From the NCBI RefSeq assembly GCF_014650335.1, contig NZ_BMUT01000008.1, positions 295,191 to 359,190 on the forward strand: DNA of 64,000 bases, in the 5' to 3' direction. The notes beneath the pieces were generated by a model. It saw only the letters and a program-made list of their open reading frames with translations, had not been told where the DNA came from and made no database searches. This stretch comes from Streptomyces hiroshimensis (GTDB taxonomy: Bacteria > Actinomycetota > Actinomycetes > Streptomycetales > Streptomycetaceae). This document shows, piece by piece, positions 1 through 8,186 of this stretch (position 1 is the stretch's first letter; every line of letters begins with the position of its first letter). The position numbers and the translations under genes are program-made.

Positions 1-1150
1 CGGTCTCGGTGACGTCACCGCCGAGCTCGTTGATCTCCTTGGCCAGCGCGGCCAGCCGGTCCGTCTCGTGCAGCCGCAGGTGGGCGATGCCGCGCAGGGT
101 GGACTCGGAGTCGGCGAGCGCCGCGACGGCGGCGATCACCGGGGTCAGCTCGCCGACCTCGTGCAGGTCGGCGTCGATGCCCGTGATGCGGCCGGTGCCG
201 CTGAAGACCAGGCCGGCCTCGGTCAGCTCGCAGGAGCCGCCCATCGCGGTGAAGATCTCCCGCAGGGCGTCGCCGGGCTGGGTGGTGCGCTCGGGCCAGT
301 CGGGGATGGTGACCCGGCCGCCGGTGATCAGGGCGGCGGCCAGGAACGGCGCCGCGTTGGACAGGTCCGGCTCGATCACGACGTCGCGGCCGAGCAGGGC
401 GCTGGGGGAGACCCGCCACACGTTCGGCTCGCCGCCGGACTCGGGGGTGTCCACCTGCGCACCGGCCTGGCGCAGCATGTCGACCGTCATCCGGATGTGC
501 GGCATCGACGGCAGGACGGAGCCGGTGTGCCGGACCTCCACGCCCTGGTTGAAGCGCGGGCCGGACAGCAGCAGCGCGCTCACGAACTGCGACGAGGACG
601 AGGCGTCGATCTCGACGGTGCCGCCCTCCAGGGCGCCGCCGCCGTGCACGGTCAGCGGCAGTGCGCCGCGCTCGTTGTCGTCTATGCGGGCGCCCAGGGC
701 GCGCAGTGCGTCGATCACGCCGTGCAGGGGGCGCTCGTAGCTGCGCGGATCGCCGTCGAAGCGAATCGGGCCGTCGGCCAGGCTCGCCACGGGCGGCAGG
801 AAGCGCATCACCGTGCCGGCGTTGCCGACGTCCACGGTGGCCGGGCCGCGCAGCCGCGCCGGGATGACCCGCCACGCCTCGCCGGAGCCGGCCGGGCTGT
901 CCGCGTCGCCGGAGCTGGAGGAGACGGTCTCCTCGATGCCGACGCCCATGGCGCGCAGCGCCTCGGCCATCAGCAGGGTGTCGCGGGAGCGCAGGGGGCG
1001 GCGCAGCCAGCCGGGCTCGGAGGCGAGCGCGGCCAGCACCAACGCGCGGTTGGTGACCGACTTCGAACCGGGCACGGTGACGGTCGCGTCGACCGCTCCC
1101 GTGGCGAGGGGGGCGGGCCAGAGGTCTGTGTGCGCAGGGTTCTCGGTCAT
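1..1150 (-). CDS. aroA: 3-phosphoshikimate 1-carboxyvinyltransferase (EPSP synthase), 3' part cut by window edge
   Basis: Joins shikimate-3-phosphate and phosphoenolpyruvate to make EPSP, step six of the shikimate pathway, in the cytoplasm. The reverse-strand frame starts at ATG 1150 and stays open to base 1, giving about 383 residues; the family is about 430, so only the C-terminus is missing. The N-terminus carries the substrate-binding signature PGSKSVTNRALVLAALA, followed by LRSRDTLLMAEALRAMG, both typical of AroA. It lies 38 bases downstream of the M50-like gene on the same strand, so co-transcription is possible. The identification is firm; only the end is unseen. Confidence 0.95.
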   Translation of the reverse strand, partial: MTENPAHTDLWPAPLATGAVDATVTVPGSKSVTNRALVLAALASEPGWLRRPLRSRDTLLMAEALRAMGVGIEETVSSSSGDADSPAGSGEAWRVIPARLRGPATVDVGNAGTVMRFLPPVASLADGPIRFDGDPRSYERPLHGVIDALRALGARIDDNERGALPLTVHGGGALEGGTVEIDASSSSQFVSALLLSGPRFNQGVEVRHTGSVLPSMPHIRMTVDMLRQAGAQVDTPESGGEPNVWRVSPSALLGRDVVIEPDLSNAAPFLAAALITGGRVTIPDWPERTTQPGDALREIFTAMGGSCELTEAGLVFSGTGRITGIDADLHEVGELTPVIAAVAALADSESTLRGIAHLRLHETDRLAALAKEINELGGDVTET

Positions 1151-1188
1151 GCCTTTACCTTACCGAGCTCTGTACGCGCCCCCGCCGG

Positions 1189-1902
1189 TCACAGCCCCAG
1201 CAGCCAGCGCCCTCCGCCGGTCAGCGCGCTCAGCGAGATCACATGGAAAAAAACCAGCCACACCGTCGCGGGCAGGTGGGTGAGCCGGGCGAGCTGGTCG
1301 GCATCCGAGTCCGGGGCCCCGCGGTAGCGGCGCTTGCGCTGCAGCTCGAAGGCCGGGCGGACGCCGCCGAGCAGCAGGAACCACACGACCCCGTACGCGA
1401 ACAGCGCCTGCACGGCGGGCCCCGCCAGCCAGGAGACCAGCACGAACAGGGAGCCCGAGAGCACCACCGTCAGCACCCCGTAGGCATTACGGATCATCAG
1501 CAGCATCGCGGCGAGCAGCGCCGTGGCGAGCCACAGCAGCGCCGTGATGTGACCGGCGGAAAGCAGCCATGCTCCGCCGAGCCCCAGCAGCGAGGCGGCG
1601 GGGTAGCCCGCGGCGGCGGTGAGGATCATGCCGAGGCCGGTGGGCTTGCCGCGCGAGACGGTCAGACCGGAGGTGTCCGAGTGCAGCCGGATGCCCTCCA
1701 GCCGCCGCCCGGCCAGCAGGGCCACCAGCCCGTGGCCGCCCTCGTGGGCGATGGTGACGGCGTTGCGGGTCACCAGCCATATGCCGCGCGGGGCCACCGC
1801 CGTGAGGGCGACGAGCCCCGTGGCGGCCGCCAGCCATACGGAGGGCGCGGGCTGGGTCCCCACCACGCGGTCCCACAGGGCGGTGGCTTCGGTGCTGTCC
1901 AT
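1189..1902 (-). CDS. M50-like membrane metalloprotease / M50 family protein
   Basis: A 237-residue polytopic membrane protein. HEGGH at residues 53-57 fits the zinc-binding HExxH motif of M50 (site-2) proteases, and several hydrophobic segments follow. This short form lacks a PDZ domain. The chosen ATG 1902 has a GAGGAG ribosome site nine bases ahead; the reverse-strand frame runs much further upstream but that is only GC-driven openness over the divergent SRAP gene. It sits upstream of aroA and is divergent from SRAP, with about 40 bases between. Known M50 proteases cleave membrane-embedded substrates such as anti-sigma factors; no substrate can be named here. Confidence 0.8.
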   Translation of the reverse strand: MDSTEATALWDRVVGTQPAPSVWLAAATGLVALTAVAPRGIWLVTRNAVTIAHEGGHGLVALLAGRRLEGIRLHSDTSGLTVSRGKPTGLGMILTAAAGYPAASLLGLGGAWLLSAGHITALLWLATALLAAMLLMIRNAYGVLTVVLSGSLFVLVSWLAGPAVQALFAYGVVWFLLLGGVRPAFELQRKRRYRGAPDSDADQLARLTHLPATVWLVFFHVISLSALTGGGRWLLGL

Positions 1903-1944
1903 TTGTGCGCGGCTCCTCGTGGGTCCGTGGCAGGGTTGGCGAAC

Positions 1945-2778
1945 ATGTGTGGTCGATATGCGGCGAGCCGGGAGCCCGGGGATCTCGTGGGGCTCTTCGG
2001 CGTCGAGAAGTGGGAGCCGACCGAGGCCCTCGCTCCGGACTGGAACGTGGCCCCGACGAAGAGCGTCCACGCGGTGCTCGAACGTCCTCTGAAAGACGCA
2101 GCCGACCGGCGTCCGGTTCGCCAGCTGCGCCCGCTGCGCTGGGGCCTCGTCCCGTCGTGGGCCAAGTCGCCCGAGGGCGCCGCGAAGATGATCAACGCCC
2201 GGGCCGAGACCGTCCACGAGAAGCCGTCCTACCGGCGCGCCTTCGAGACGCGCCGCTGTCTGATACCTGCCGACGGATACTACGAGTGGGTCACCGGCGC
2301 GGCCGAGCGGGAGCTGGAGGAGAAGGGCCGTAAGAAGAGGACCCGGAAGCAGCCCTATTTCGTCACCCCGGCCGACGGCTCGGTCATGGCGATGGCCGGG
2401 CTGTACGAGTTCTGGCGCGATCCCGCGCTGCCGCCCGACCACCCCCACGCCTGGTGGGCCACCTGCACGGTGATCACCACGGAGGCGGAGCCCGCGCCGT
2501 TCGCCTCCCCGGAGGGGGACGCGGCCCCGGACGGCGGCGGGCCGCGCTCCCTGGCCGAGATCCACCCCCGGATGCCGCTGGTGCTGCCGCCGGACCGGTG
2601 GGCCGCCTGGCTGGACCCGGCGTGCACGTCCGTGGACGAGCTGCGGGCCCTGCTGGCCCCGCCGCCCGCGGGAACCGTCCGCGCCTACCCGGTCGCGACC
2701 GCGGTCAGCGACGTCCGCAACAACGGCCCCGAGCTCCTGAAGGAGCTGGAGGCGCCGGAGGAAGCGACGCTGTTCTGA
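1945..2778 (+). CDS. SRAP / HMCES-family protein (SOS response-associated peptidase)
   Basis: A 277-residue SRAP-domain protein. Family members (YedK, HMCES) crosslink through Cys2 to abasic sites in single-stranded DNA and so shield them. The mature N-terminus MCGRYAAS supplies the catalytic Cys2; WNVAPT, INARAET, CLIPADGYYEW and HPRMPLVLP are the remaining conserved blocks and carry the Asn, Glu and His of the active site. Start ATG 1945 is fixed by the need for Cys at position 2. The next gene follows in the same direction. No LexA-type box was recognised upstream. Confidence 0.93.
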   Translation: MCGRYAASREPGDLVGLFGVEKWEPTEALAPDWNVAPTKSVHAVLERPLKDAADRRPVRQLRPLRWGLVPSWAKSPEGAAKMINARAETVHEKPSYRRAFETRRCLIPADGYYEWVTGAAERELEEKGRKKRTRKQPYFVTPADGSVMAMAGLYEFWRDPALPPDHPHAWWATCTVITTEAEPAPFASPEGDAAPDGGGPRSLAEIHPRMPLVLPPDRWAAWLDPACTSVDELRALLAPPPAGTVRAYPVATAVSDVRNNGPELLKELEAPEEATLF

Positions 2779-2782
2779 GGGC

Positions 2783-2822
2783 ATGAGCGCCGTTCCGGGG
2801 GCTTGAGCGCCGTTTCGGTTCC
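2783..2822. repeat. Imperfect 20-bp tandem duplication just after a stop codon
   Basis: The block ATGAGCGCCGTTCCGGGGG starting at 2783 recurs as TTGAGCGCCGTTTCGG at 2803. It begins five bases after the SRAP stop. It is one of several tandem duplications in this window that touch the 3' end of a gene. Confidence 0.5.
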
Positions 2823-2862
2823 TGTGAAGGGGTTCCGGGGCGCGGTGGACGATGATGGACGG

Positions 2863-3489
2863 GTGATCGAGACCGTTCCCACCCCCGCGGGCGACGCCCG
2901 TATCCACTGGCACCCCGCCCCGCAGGCGCGTCTCGTGCTCGCCCTCGGGCACGGGGCCGGCGGCGGCATCGAGGCCCGCGACCTGCAGGCCCTCGCCGCC
3001 GCGCTGCCCGCGCACGGCGTCACCGTCGCCCTGGTGGAGCAGCCCTGGCGGGTCGTCGGCAAGAAGGTAGCCCCGGCGCCGAAGACGCTGGACGCCGCCT
3101 GGACGGCTCTGTGGCCCGGGCTGCAGAAGCCCGGGCTGCCGGTCGTGGCCGGCGGCCGCAGTGCGGGCGCCCGCGTCGCCTGCCGCACCGCGGCCGGCCT
3201 CGGCGCCGTCGCCGTGCTCGCCCTGAGCTTTCCGCTCCACCCGCCGGGCAAGCCGGAGAAGTCCCGCGCGGAGGAGCTGACCGGCGCCGGCCTGCCCACC
3301 CTCGTGGTCCAGGGCGCCAAGGACCCGTTCGGCCGCCCCGAGGAGTTCCCGTCCGGCACCCGCCTGATCCCCGTGCCGCACGGTGACCACGGCTTCGCCG
3401 TGCCGAAGAAGGCCGCCATCGGGCAGGAGGAGGCCCTGTCCGGCCTCACCGGGGCCGTCGCGGACTGGCTGGACGGGATCGGCCGCTGA
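2863..3489 (+). CDS. Alpha/beta-hydrolase (KANL3/Tex30-like family)
   Basis: A cytosolic alpha/beta-hydrolase-fold protein of about 208 residues. LALGHGAGGG forms the oxyanion region, GGRSAGARVA the nucleophile elbow with the catalytic Ser, LVVQGAKDPF the acid-bearing strand and HGDHGF the catalytic His. The substrate is unknown; relatives are annotated only as hydrolase or dienelactone-hydrolase-like. GTG 2863 is preferred because homology-like sequence (VIETVPTPAGDARIHW) starts there; an upstream TTG at 2803 would add 20 poorly coding residues. It lies between SRAP and sigR. Confidence 0.75.
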   Translation: MIETVPTPAGDARIHWHPAPQARLVLALGHGAGGGIEARDLQALAAALPAHGVTVALVEQPWRVVGKKVAPAPKTLDAAWTALWPGLQKPGLPVVAGGRSAGARVACRTAAGLGAVAVLALSFPLHPPGKPEKSRAEELTGAGLPTLVVQGAKDPFGRPEEFPSGTRLIPVPHGDHGFAVPKKAAIGQEEALSGLTGAVADWLDGIGR

Positions 3490-3528
3490 AGTCACCGGCC
3501 GCTGAAGTCACCGGCCCCTGAAGTCACC
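3481..3528. repeat. 16-bp tandem repeat, three copies, spanning a stop codon
   Basis: GGCCGCTGAAGTCACC occurs at 3481, 3497 and, with one change, at 3513. The first copy contains the TGA stop of the hydrolase gene (3487-3489). The copies are adjacent and show slippage-type duplication. Confidence 0.9.
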
Positions 3529-3554
3529 GGGCCGGCCGAATTCACCGAAGACCC

Positions 3555-3581
3555 GGAATTCCGGATTCCGAAAGAGCCGTT
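3555..3581 (+). promoter_or_regulatory. Second possible sigma-R-type promoter upstream of sigR
   Basis: GGAAT at 3555-3559 is followed 19 bases later by GTT at 3579-3581. The spacing is one longer than the stronger site just downstream. It may be a second sigma-R site or chance similarity in a region rich in GGAATT-like words. Confidence 0.3.
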
Positions 3582-3598
3582 GAATTCCGGAGGATTCC

Positions 3599-3625
3599 GG
3601 GAATGCCCCGTGCCCCGGCGATGTT
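3599..3625 (+). promoter_or_regulatory. Sigma-R-dependent autoregulatory promoter of sigR
   Basis: GGGAAT at 3599-3604, exactly 18 bases, then GTT at 3623-3625: this is the sigma-R consensus (GGGAAT-N18-GTT). A transcript would start near 3632, upstream of ATG 3692, so it would carry the long-isoform start codon. It corresponds in position to the sigma-R-driven promoter described for S. coelicolor sigR. Confidence 0.8.
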
Positions 3626-3691
3626 GTGCCAGTCGTCATCAGCTACTGGACCGGTGGCTACTGGCCCGACCGAGGAATGGGAGCTCGCCGC

Positions 3692-3856
3692 ATGGGTTCG
3701 ATCGCATGCCTGTCCCGCCCGCAGACCGCTGACCTGGGATGGTCGGCACTGCATGTGGCGCAGCCCGCCCCGGCTGGAGCGGCGGACGGGCGGGATCGTC
3801 GTCTATTCTCCGATTCGAGCGGGTCCGCATCCGGTCCTGCCGTCGTGTTGGAGGAG
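3692..3856 (+). other. N-terminal extension coding for the sigma-R' long isoform
   Basis: Fifty-five codons in frame with sigR, from ATG 3692 (peptide begins MGSIACLSRPQTADLG) to the primary GTG start at 3857. The ribosome-site-like GGGAGC lies eight bases ahead of the ATG. A sigma-R' isoform of precisely 55 extra residues, degraded by Clp proteases and made from the sigma-R promoter, is described for S. coelicolor; that the same isoform is made here is inference from matching geometry. Confidence 0.7.
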
Positions 3857-4603
3857 GTGGGTCCGGTCACTGGGACCGACGAGGGGACCGAAGACACCGG
3901 GGCCACGGGCATGAAGAGCGCCACCGAGAACGCCGCCGCCACCGAGAATGCCGCCGGCGGGGACACCGTCGCCGCGGAGTCCGCCGCCGAGCGCAACGCC
4001 CGGTTCGAGCGCGACGCCCTCACCTTCCTCGACCAGATGTACTCGGCCGCCCTGCGCATGACGCGCAACCCGGCCGACGCCGAGGATCTGGTGCAGGAGA
4101 CCTACGCCAAGGCGTACGCGTCCTTCCACCAGTTCCGCGACGGCACGAACCTCAAGGCGTGGCTGTACCGCATCCTGACCAACACCTTCATCAACTCCTA
4201 CCGCAAGAAGCAGCGCGAGCCGCTGCGCAGCGCGTCGGAGGAGATCGAGGACTGGCAGCTGGCCCGCGCCGAGTCGCACATGTCGACCGGCCTGCGCTCC
4301 GCCGAGTCCCAGGCGCTGGACCACCTTCCGGACTCCGATGTCAAGGAGGCCCTCCAGGCCATCCCCGAGGAATTCCGGATAGCGGTCTACCTCGCGGACG
4401 TCGAGGGCTTTGCCTACAAGGAGATCGCGGACATCATGGGTACGCCCATCGGCACGGTCATGTCCCGGCTCCACCGGGGCCGCCGCCAGCTGCGCGGAAT
4501 GCTGGAGGACTACGCCCGTGAGCGGGGTCTCGTCCCGGCCGGGGCGGCCCCCGCGCCGAACGGCTCCGACGAGTCGCACAACCGGAAAGGCTCGGACTCA
4601 TGA
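3857..4603 (+). CDS. sigR: RNA polymerase ECF sigma factor SigR (thiol-oxidative stress)
   Basis: Directs RNA polymerase to thiol-homeostasis genes (thioredoxins, mycothiol enzymes, proteases) during disulfide stress. The primary product starts at GTG 3857 with MGPVTGTD, as in S. coelicolor, and is 248 residues. Region 2 (DQMYSAALRMTRNPADAEDLVQETYAKAY) and region 4 (IPEEFRIAVYLADVEGFAYKEIADIMG) mark the ECF-family pair of domains. A longer in-frame start, ATG 3692, adds exactly 55 residues and has GGGAGC ahead of it; it would make the unstable sigma-R' isoform. The stop overlaps the rsrA start by four bases (ATGA). Confidence 0.96.
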   Translation: MGPVTGTDEGTEDTGATGMKSATENAAATENAAGGDTVAAESAAERNARFERDALTFLDQMYSAALRMTRNPADAEDLVQETYAKAYASFHQFRDGTNLKAWLYRILTNTFINSYRKKQREPLRSASEEIEDWQLARAESHMSTGLRSAESQALDHLPDSDVKEALQAIPEEFRIAVYLADVEGFAYKEIADIMGTPIGTVMSRLHRGRRQLRGMLEDYARERGLVPAGAAPAPNGSDESHNRKGSDS

Positions 4604-5013
4604 GCTGCGGAGACCCGCACGAGACGGACTGCTCCGAGGTCCTCGACCACCTCTACGAGTTCCTCGACCACGAGATGCCCGACGGGGACTGCGCCAAGTT
4701 CGAGGTGCACATCGACGAGTGCTCCCCGTGCCTGGAGAAATACGGCCTGGAACAGGCGGTGAAGAAGCTGGTCAAGCGCTGCTGCGGCCATGACGACGTG
4801 CCCGCCGACCTGCGCTCGAAGGTGATGGGCCGGATCGAGCTGATCCGTGCCGGGCAGTCCGTGCCCGACCAGGACGTCGTGGCCGAGGCCAGGGCGGCGG
4901 AGGCCGCGGCCCGTGCGCAGGGCACCCGCAGCGCCCCGGGCGAGCACGGCATCCGCAGCGCGTCGGGCGGCTCCGCAGGCGCCGGCCCCCTGGGCGCCAC
5001 GGCCCAGGAGTAG
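4600..5013 (+). CDS. rsrA: Redox-sensing zinc anti-sigma factor RsrA
   Basis: Binds and silences SigR when reduced; oxidation forms a disulfide, expels zinc and frees the sigma factor. The cysteine layout equals that of S. coelicolor RsrA: C3, C11, C31, H37, C41, C44, C61, C62, with the ZAS motif H37-x3-C41-x2-C44 and the trigger cysteines C11 and C44. The first 100 residues are the conserved domain; an Ala/Gly-rich tail of about 35 residues extends it to 137, longer than the 105 or so I recall for S. coelicolor. Its ATG overlaps the sigR stop, indicating translational coupling. Confidence 0.96.
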   Translation: MSCGDPHETDCSEVLDHLYEFLDHEMPDGDCAKFEVHIDECSPCLEKYGLEQAVKKLVKRCCGHDDVPADLRSKVMGRIELIRAGQSVPDQDVVAEARAAEAAARAQGTRSAPGEHGIRSASGGSAGAGPLGATAQE

Positions 5014-5015
5014 AC

Positions 5016-5032
5016 GCGGGCGCGGCGCCCGC
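5016..5032 (+). terminator. Hairpin after rsrA
   Basis: GCGGGCGC and GCGCCCGC form a compact perfect stem three bases after the rsrA stop. There is no T-run, as usual in Streptomyces. Confidence 0.5.
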
Positions 5033-5290
5033 GCCGCGCGGTCCGCGTAGATCCGCCCGCCGGGGCCTGCCTGCATCGGCGTAGTCGGCATCTGCCTGCG
5101 GGTCTCCCCGTGAGGGCCTGATGTGGCCCGGGCCCGGCATGCCGCCCGCCGGGGATTATCACCCGAAGGTGTGCATCTGGTCGGTTCGCGCGGGGCAATC
5201 CCCGAATGCGCCGTTCCCCGGCCTTTCCGGACCCTATTCTCCCCTTCCTGACGGCAAGCATGTCGGCACCTCAGGGACGGGAGGACGCAC

Positions 5291-6655
5291 ATGGGGGCTC
5301 TTCCGGCGGCAGCACGCGCCTGTGTTCTGGGTGCCGTCCTCGCCGCCGCCCTGTGCGCCGCCCCCGCCCTGCAGGCCGGTCACGGCGTCCCCTGGGGCGC
5401 GGTGGCCCTCCTCGCCACGGTCTGCGCCGTCTGCGAGCGCCTGCCGCGCCGCACCCTGACCCTGCCCGTCCTGCTCGCCGGGGCGTTCCTGCTGCCACCC
5501 GCCGCCGCGGGCCTCGTGGCCGTGCCGGGCGCGCTCGTCGGCCGCGTCGAGCAGCGCCCGGCGTGGGTCCGGCGGCTGTGGCACGCCGCCCAGCTGTCTT
5601 TGGCCGCCTGCGCCGCCTCCCACGTCTTCGCCCTCGCCGCCCCGGCTCCGGCCCCGGCCGCCCCGGACACCGGGTCCTCCCCGCTCGCCCCCGCGGACTT
5701 CCCCTCCGCCCTGCTGCCCGCCCTCGCCGCCGCCCTCGTCCTCTCGCTCGTCGCCGCCGCCCTCGACGGCGCCGTCCGCGTGGCCGCCGAGCGCCGCCGC
5801 CCGCGGGCCGCCTGGAGCGGGCTCCTGCTGCCCGGCCCGCTGCTGCCCGCCCTCGTGCACGGGCCCATCGGCCTGCTGACCGCGGCCCTGTGGCACAGCG
5901 CCTACGGCCCGGCCACGGCGCTGCTCGTCCTGCTGCCGATGTCCGTCTCGTCCTGGTTCCTGGACCGCTGTGAGCGCGAGCGGGCCGCCCATCAGGCCAC
6001 CATCCGGGCGCTCGTCCAGGCCGTCGACCTCAAGGACCAGTACACCCGCGGCCACAGCGAGCGCGTGGGGCGCGCCTCGGTGCTCATCGGTCGCGAGCTC
6101 GGCATGGCCGGCGAGCGGCTGGAGGCGCTGCGCTTCGCGGGCATCCTGCACGACGTCGGCAAACTCGGCGTCCCCACCCGCCTGTTGCGCAAGGACGGGC
6201 CGCTCACCCCGCAGGAGCGGCGCGTCATCGAGCTGCACCCGGAGTACGGGCACGAGATGGTGCGCGGCATCGGCTTCCTGGACGAGGCGCGGGCCGCGAT
6301 CCTCCACCACCACGAGTGCCTGGACGGCAGCGGATATCCGTACGGGCTGACGGGCCCTCAGATTCCGCTGTTCGCCAGGATCGTGGCGGTGGCGGATGCG
6401 TTCGACGCCATGACCTCCACGCGCAGTTACAGCCGGGCCCGTCCCGTACCGGCGGCCCTCGCCGAACTCCACCGCTGTGCGGGAAGCCAGTTCGACCCTC
6501 GCATGGTTGCGGCCCTGGCCGCGGCCCTCGACCGTCACGGATGGCATTCGACAGTGACCTCGGAAGCTACGGAGAGTGCAACTCCGCCCAGCGGAAACGT
6601 CCCTTCTTCCCGCCGACCGGTCACCGGGGCCGGCCACCCGGGAGGTGAGGGGTGA
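5291..6655 (+). CDS. Membrane-anchored HD-GYP domain phosphodiesterase
   Basis: A 454-residue protein: several hydrophobic segments over residues 1-225, then an HD-GYP domain. The domain is complete: HDVGKLGVPTRLLRKDGPL near residue 287, HPEYGHEM, HHHECLDGSGYPYGLTG near residue 338, and ARIVAVADAFDAMTS. HD-GYP proteins hydrolyse cyclic di-GMP or related cyclic dinucleotides; in Streptomyces the substrate is less clear. The protein is tethered at the membrane with the catalytic part presumably cytosolic. ATG 5291 has GGGAGG eight bases ahead. The next gene starts within its stop codon (GTGA overlap). Confidence 0.9.
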   Translation: MGALPAAARACVLGAVLAAALCAAPALQAGHGVPWGAVALLATVCAVCERLPRRTLTLPVLLAGAFLLPPAAAGLVAVPGALVGRVEQRPAWVRRLWHAAQLSLAACAASHVFALAAPAPAPAAPDTGSSPLAPADFPSALLPALAAALVLSLVAAALDGAVRVAAERRRPRAAWSGLLLPGPLLPALVHGPIGLLTAALWHSAYGPATALLVLLPMSVSSWFLDRCERERAAHQATIRALVQAVDLKDQYTRGHSERVGRASVLIGRELGMAGERLEALRFAGILHDVGKLGVPTRLLRKDGPLTPQERRVIELHPEYGHEMVRGIGFLDEARAAILHHHECLDGSGYPYGLTGPQIPLFARIVAVADAFDAMTSTRSYSRARPVPAALAELHRCAGSQFDPRMVAALAAALDRHGWHSTVTSEATESATPPSGNVPSSRRPVTGAGHPGGEG

Positions 6656-7911
6656 CGGGGCGCAACGACGGACTGCTGATACGGAGCGTGCACGCGGCGG
6701 CCGCCGCGCTCGCCCTGGCCGCCCTGGCCCGCACCGCCTGGCACGGCGTGGCCCAGCCCCAAGTCGCCCTCACCTACGGCCTCCTGATCGCCGTCGGCGA
6801 GGCCGCCCGGCGCCGCCGCCCCACAGCCGGGCCCGGCGACCGCCAGACCGCCCCCGTCGGCGCCGCCGGAGCCCTCTCCTACGCCCTGCTCGGCGAGATC
6901 GCCGGCCGGCCCACCGCGCACTGCGCCCCGCAGGTCGTCGCCGTCGTGCTCGCCGCGACCCTCGCCGGGGCGATCGGCCGCCCGCCCGCCCGCGACCACC
7001 TCGCCCGCCGCCTGCTCACCACCGGCTTCGCCGCCGTCTGCTTCCAGCCCCTGCACCACTCCGGCGCCCTCGACCGCTGGCCCGGCCACGGCCCCGCCTA
7101 CGCCTTCGTCCTGCTCCTCGTCCTCGCGCTCACCACGCTCTTCGACGCCGTCCTGGCCGCCGTCCTCACCCGCGCCCGCACCGGCGGCCCCTACGGCCCC
7201 GTCCTCCGCGACGAGCTGCGGGCCCTCGCCGGCATCGGCACCGCGATCTGCGCCACCGGCGCCGTCATGGCCCTGGCCGTGGGCGTCGCCGGCCTGTGGG
7301 CCCTCCCCGTCTTCTGCCTGCCCCTGCTGCTCACCCAGCTCTCCTTCCACCGCTACACCGCGGTGCGGGCCACGTACCACCAGACCATCGCCTCCCTCGC
7401 CCGCTCCACGGAGATCGCGGGCCACACCCCGGCCGGGCACGCCCGCCGCGTCGCCGCCCTCAGCCGGGCCACCGGACGCGAGCTCGGCCTGTCCGAGACG
7501 GGCCTCACCGTTCTGGAGTACGCGGCGCTCATGCACGACATCGGCCAGCTCTCCCTCCTCGACCCCGTCCCGGCCGGGGCCACCGAGCAGCTGCCGCCCG
7601 AGCAGCGCCGCCGCATCGCCCTCCTGGGCGGGGCCGTGGTCCGCCAGACCGGGGTGCCGTCCGACGTCGCCGTCGTCGTGGAGCGGCAGGCGGACCCCTA
7701 CCGAGAGCAGCCGCTCGCCGCCCGCGTGATCCGCACGGTCAACGCCTACGAGGACCTCGTCGGCGAGACCGGCTGCGGCCCCCTGTGCGCCCTGGAGCGG
7801 CTGCGCCTCGACACCGCCCGCGAACACGACCCGCAGGTCGTGGCCGCCCTGGGCAGGGTGCTCGCGCGCGGGGGCCGCGCCGGGGGTGGACCGGGGCCGG
7901 ACCAGGGGTAA
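6652..7911 (+). CDS. Membrane protein with degenerate HD domain (paralogue of upstream HD-GYP protein)
   Basis: A 419-residue paralogue of the preceding protein, starting at GTG 6652 that overlaps the previous stop. The N-terminal half has comparable hydrophobic segments. The HD region keeps AGHARRVAALSRATG and HDIGQLSLLDPV but has lost the HHExxDGSGYP block; the equivalent stretch reads VVVERQADPYREQPL. It therefore probably lacks HD-GYP catalysis and may act as a partner or sensor of the neighbour. Function unknown. Confidence 0.8.
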   Translation: MTGRNDGLLIRSVHAAAAALALAALARTAWHGVAQPQVALTYGLLIAVGEAARRRRPTAGPGDRQTAPVGAAGALSYALLGEIAGRPTAHCAPQVVAVVLAATLAGAIGRPPARDHLARRLLTTGFAAVCFQPLHHSGALDRWPGHGPAYAFVLLLVLALTTLFDAVLAAVLTRARTGGPYGPVLRDELRALAGIGTAICATGAVMALAVGVAGLWALPVFCLPLLLTQLSFHRYTAVRATYHQTIASLARSTEIAGHTPAGHARRVAALSRATGRELGLSETGLTVLEYAALMHDIGQLSLLDPVPAGATEQLPPEQRRRIALLGGAVVRQTGVPSDVAVVVERQADPYREQPLAARVIRTVNAYEDLVGETGCGPLCALERLRLDTAREHDPQVVAALGRVLARGGRAGGGPGPDQG

Positions 7912-8186
7912 GAGTCCGGCAAAGCGGGAGTACCGCGGTGAACCCACGGGTAATGAGCGGGCGTCCAAAGGGGCATGGTTGGATGCGAAGAGGAGAAGAC
8001 GACAGAGAAAGACGAGAAACCCACGGAGACGACGGGGGGCGTCGGGCGCGCTGCCTCCGGCACGGAGGCGCAGCGGGCGCGACTTCCCGGAGCGAGTGAG
8101 ATGTGGCAGGTTGTCGTCAGGGAGGACGGCGGCCTTCACCTGGGTCATCCGGCGTGGTCGCACGCAGAAACCGGCAGGCGGGAATC
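7912..8186. other. Noncoding gap, 275 bases
   Basis: Between the second HD gene and the TPR gene. An open frame from ATG 7975 would encode a charged 71-residue peptide, but its codon use is poor for this genome (third positions not GC-rich) and it runs into the TPR gene start. I see no clear promoter or hairpin. Confidence 0.4.

Noticed and set aside
1189..3495. A 768-codon reverse-strand open frame covering SRAP and the hydrolase
   Set aside because: Only its last 237 codons (the M50-like protein) look like protein; the rest is composition-driven openness opposite two well-supported genes.
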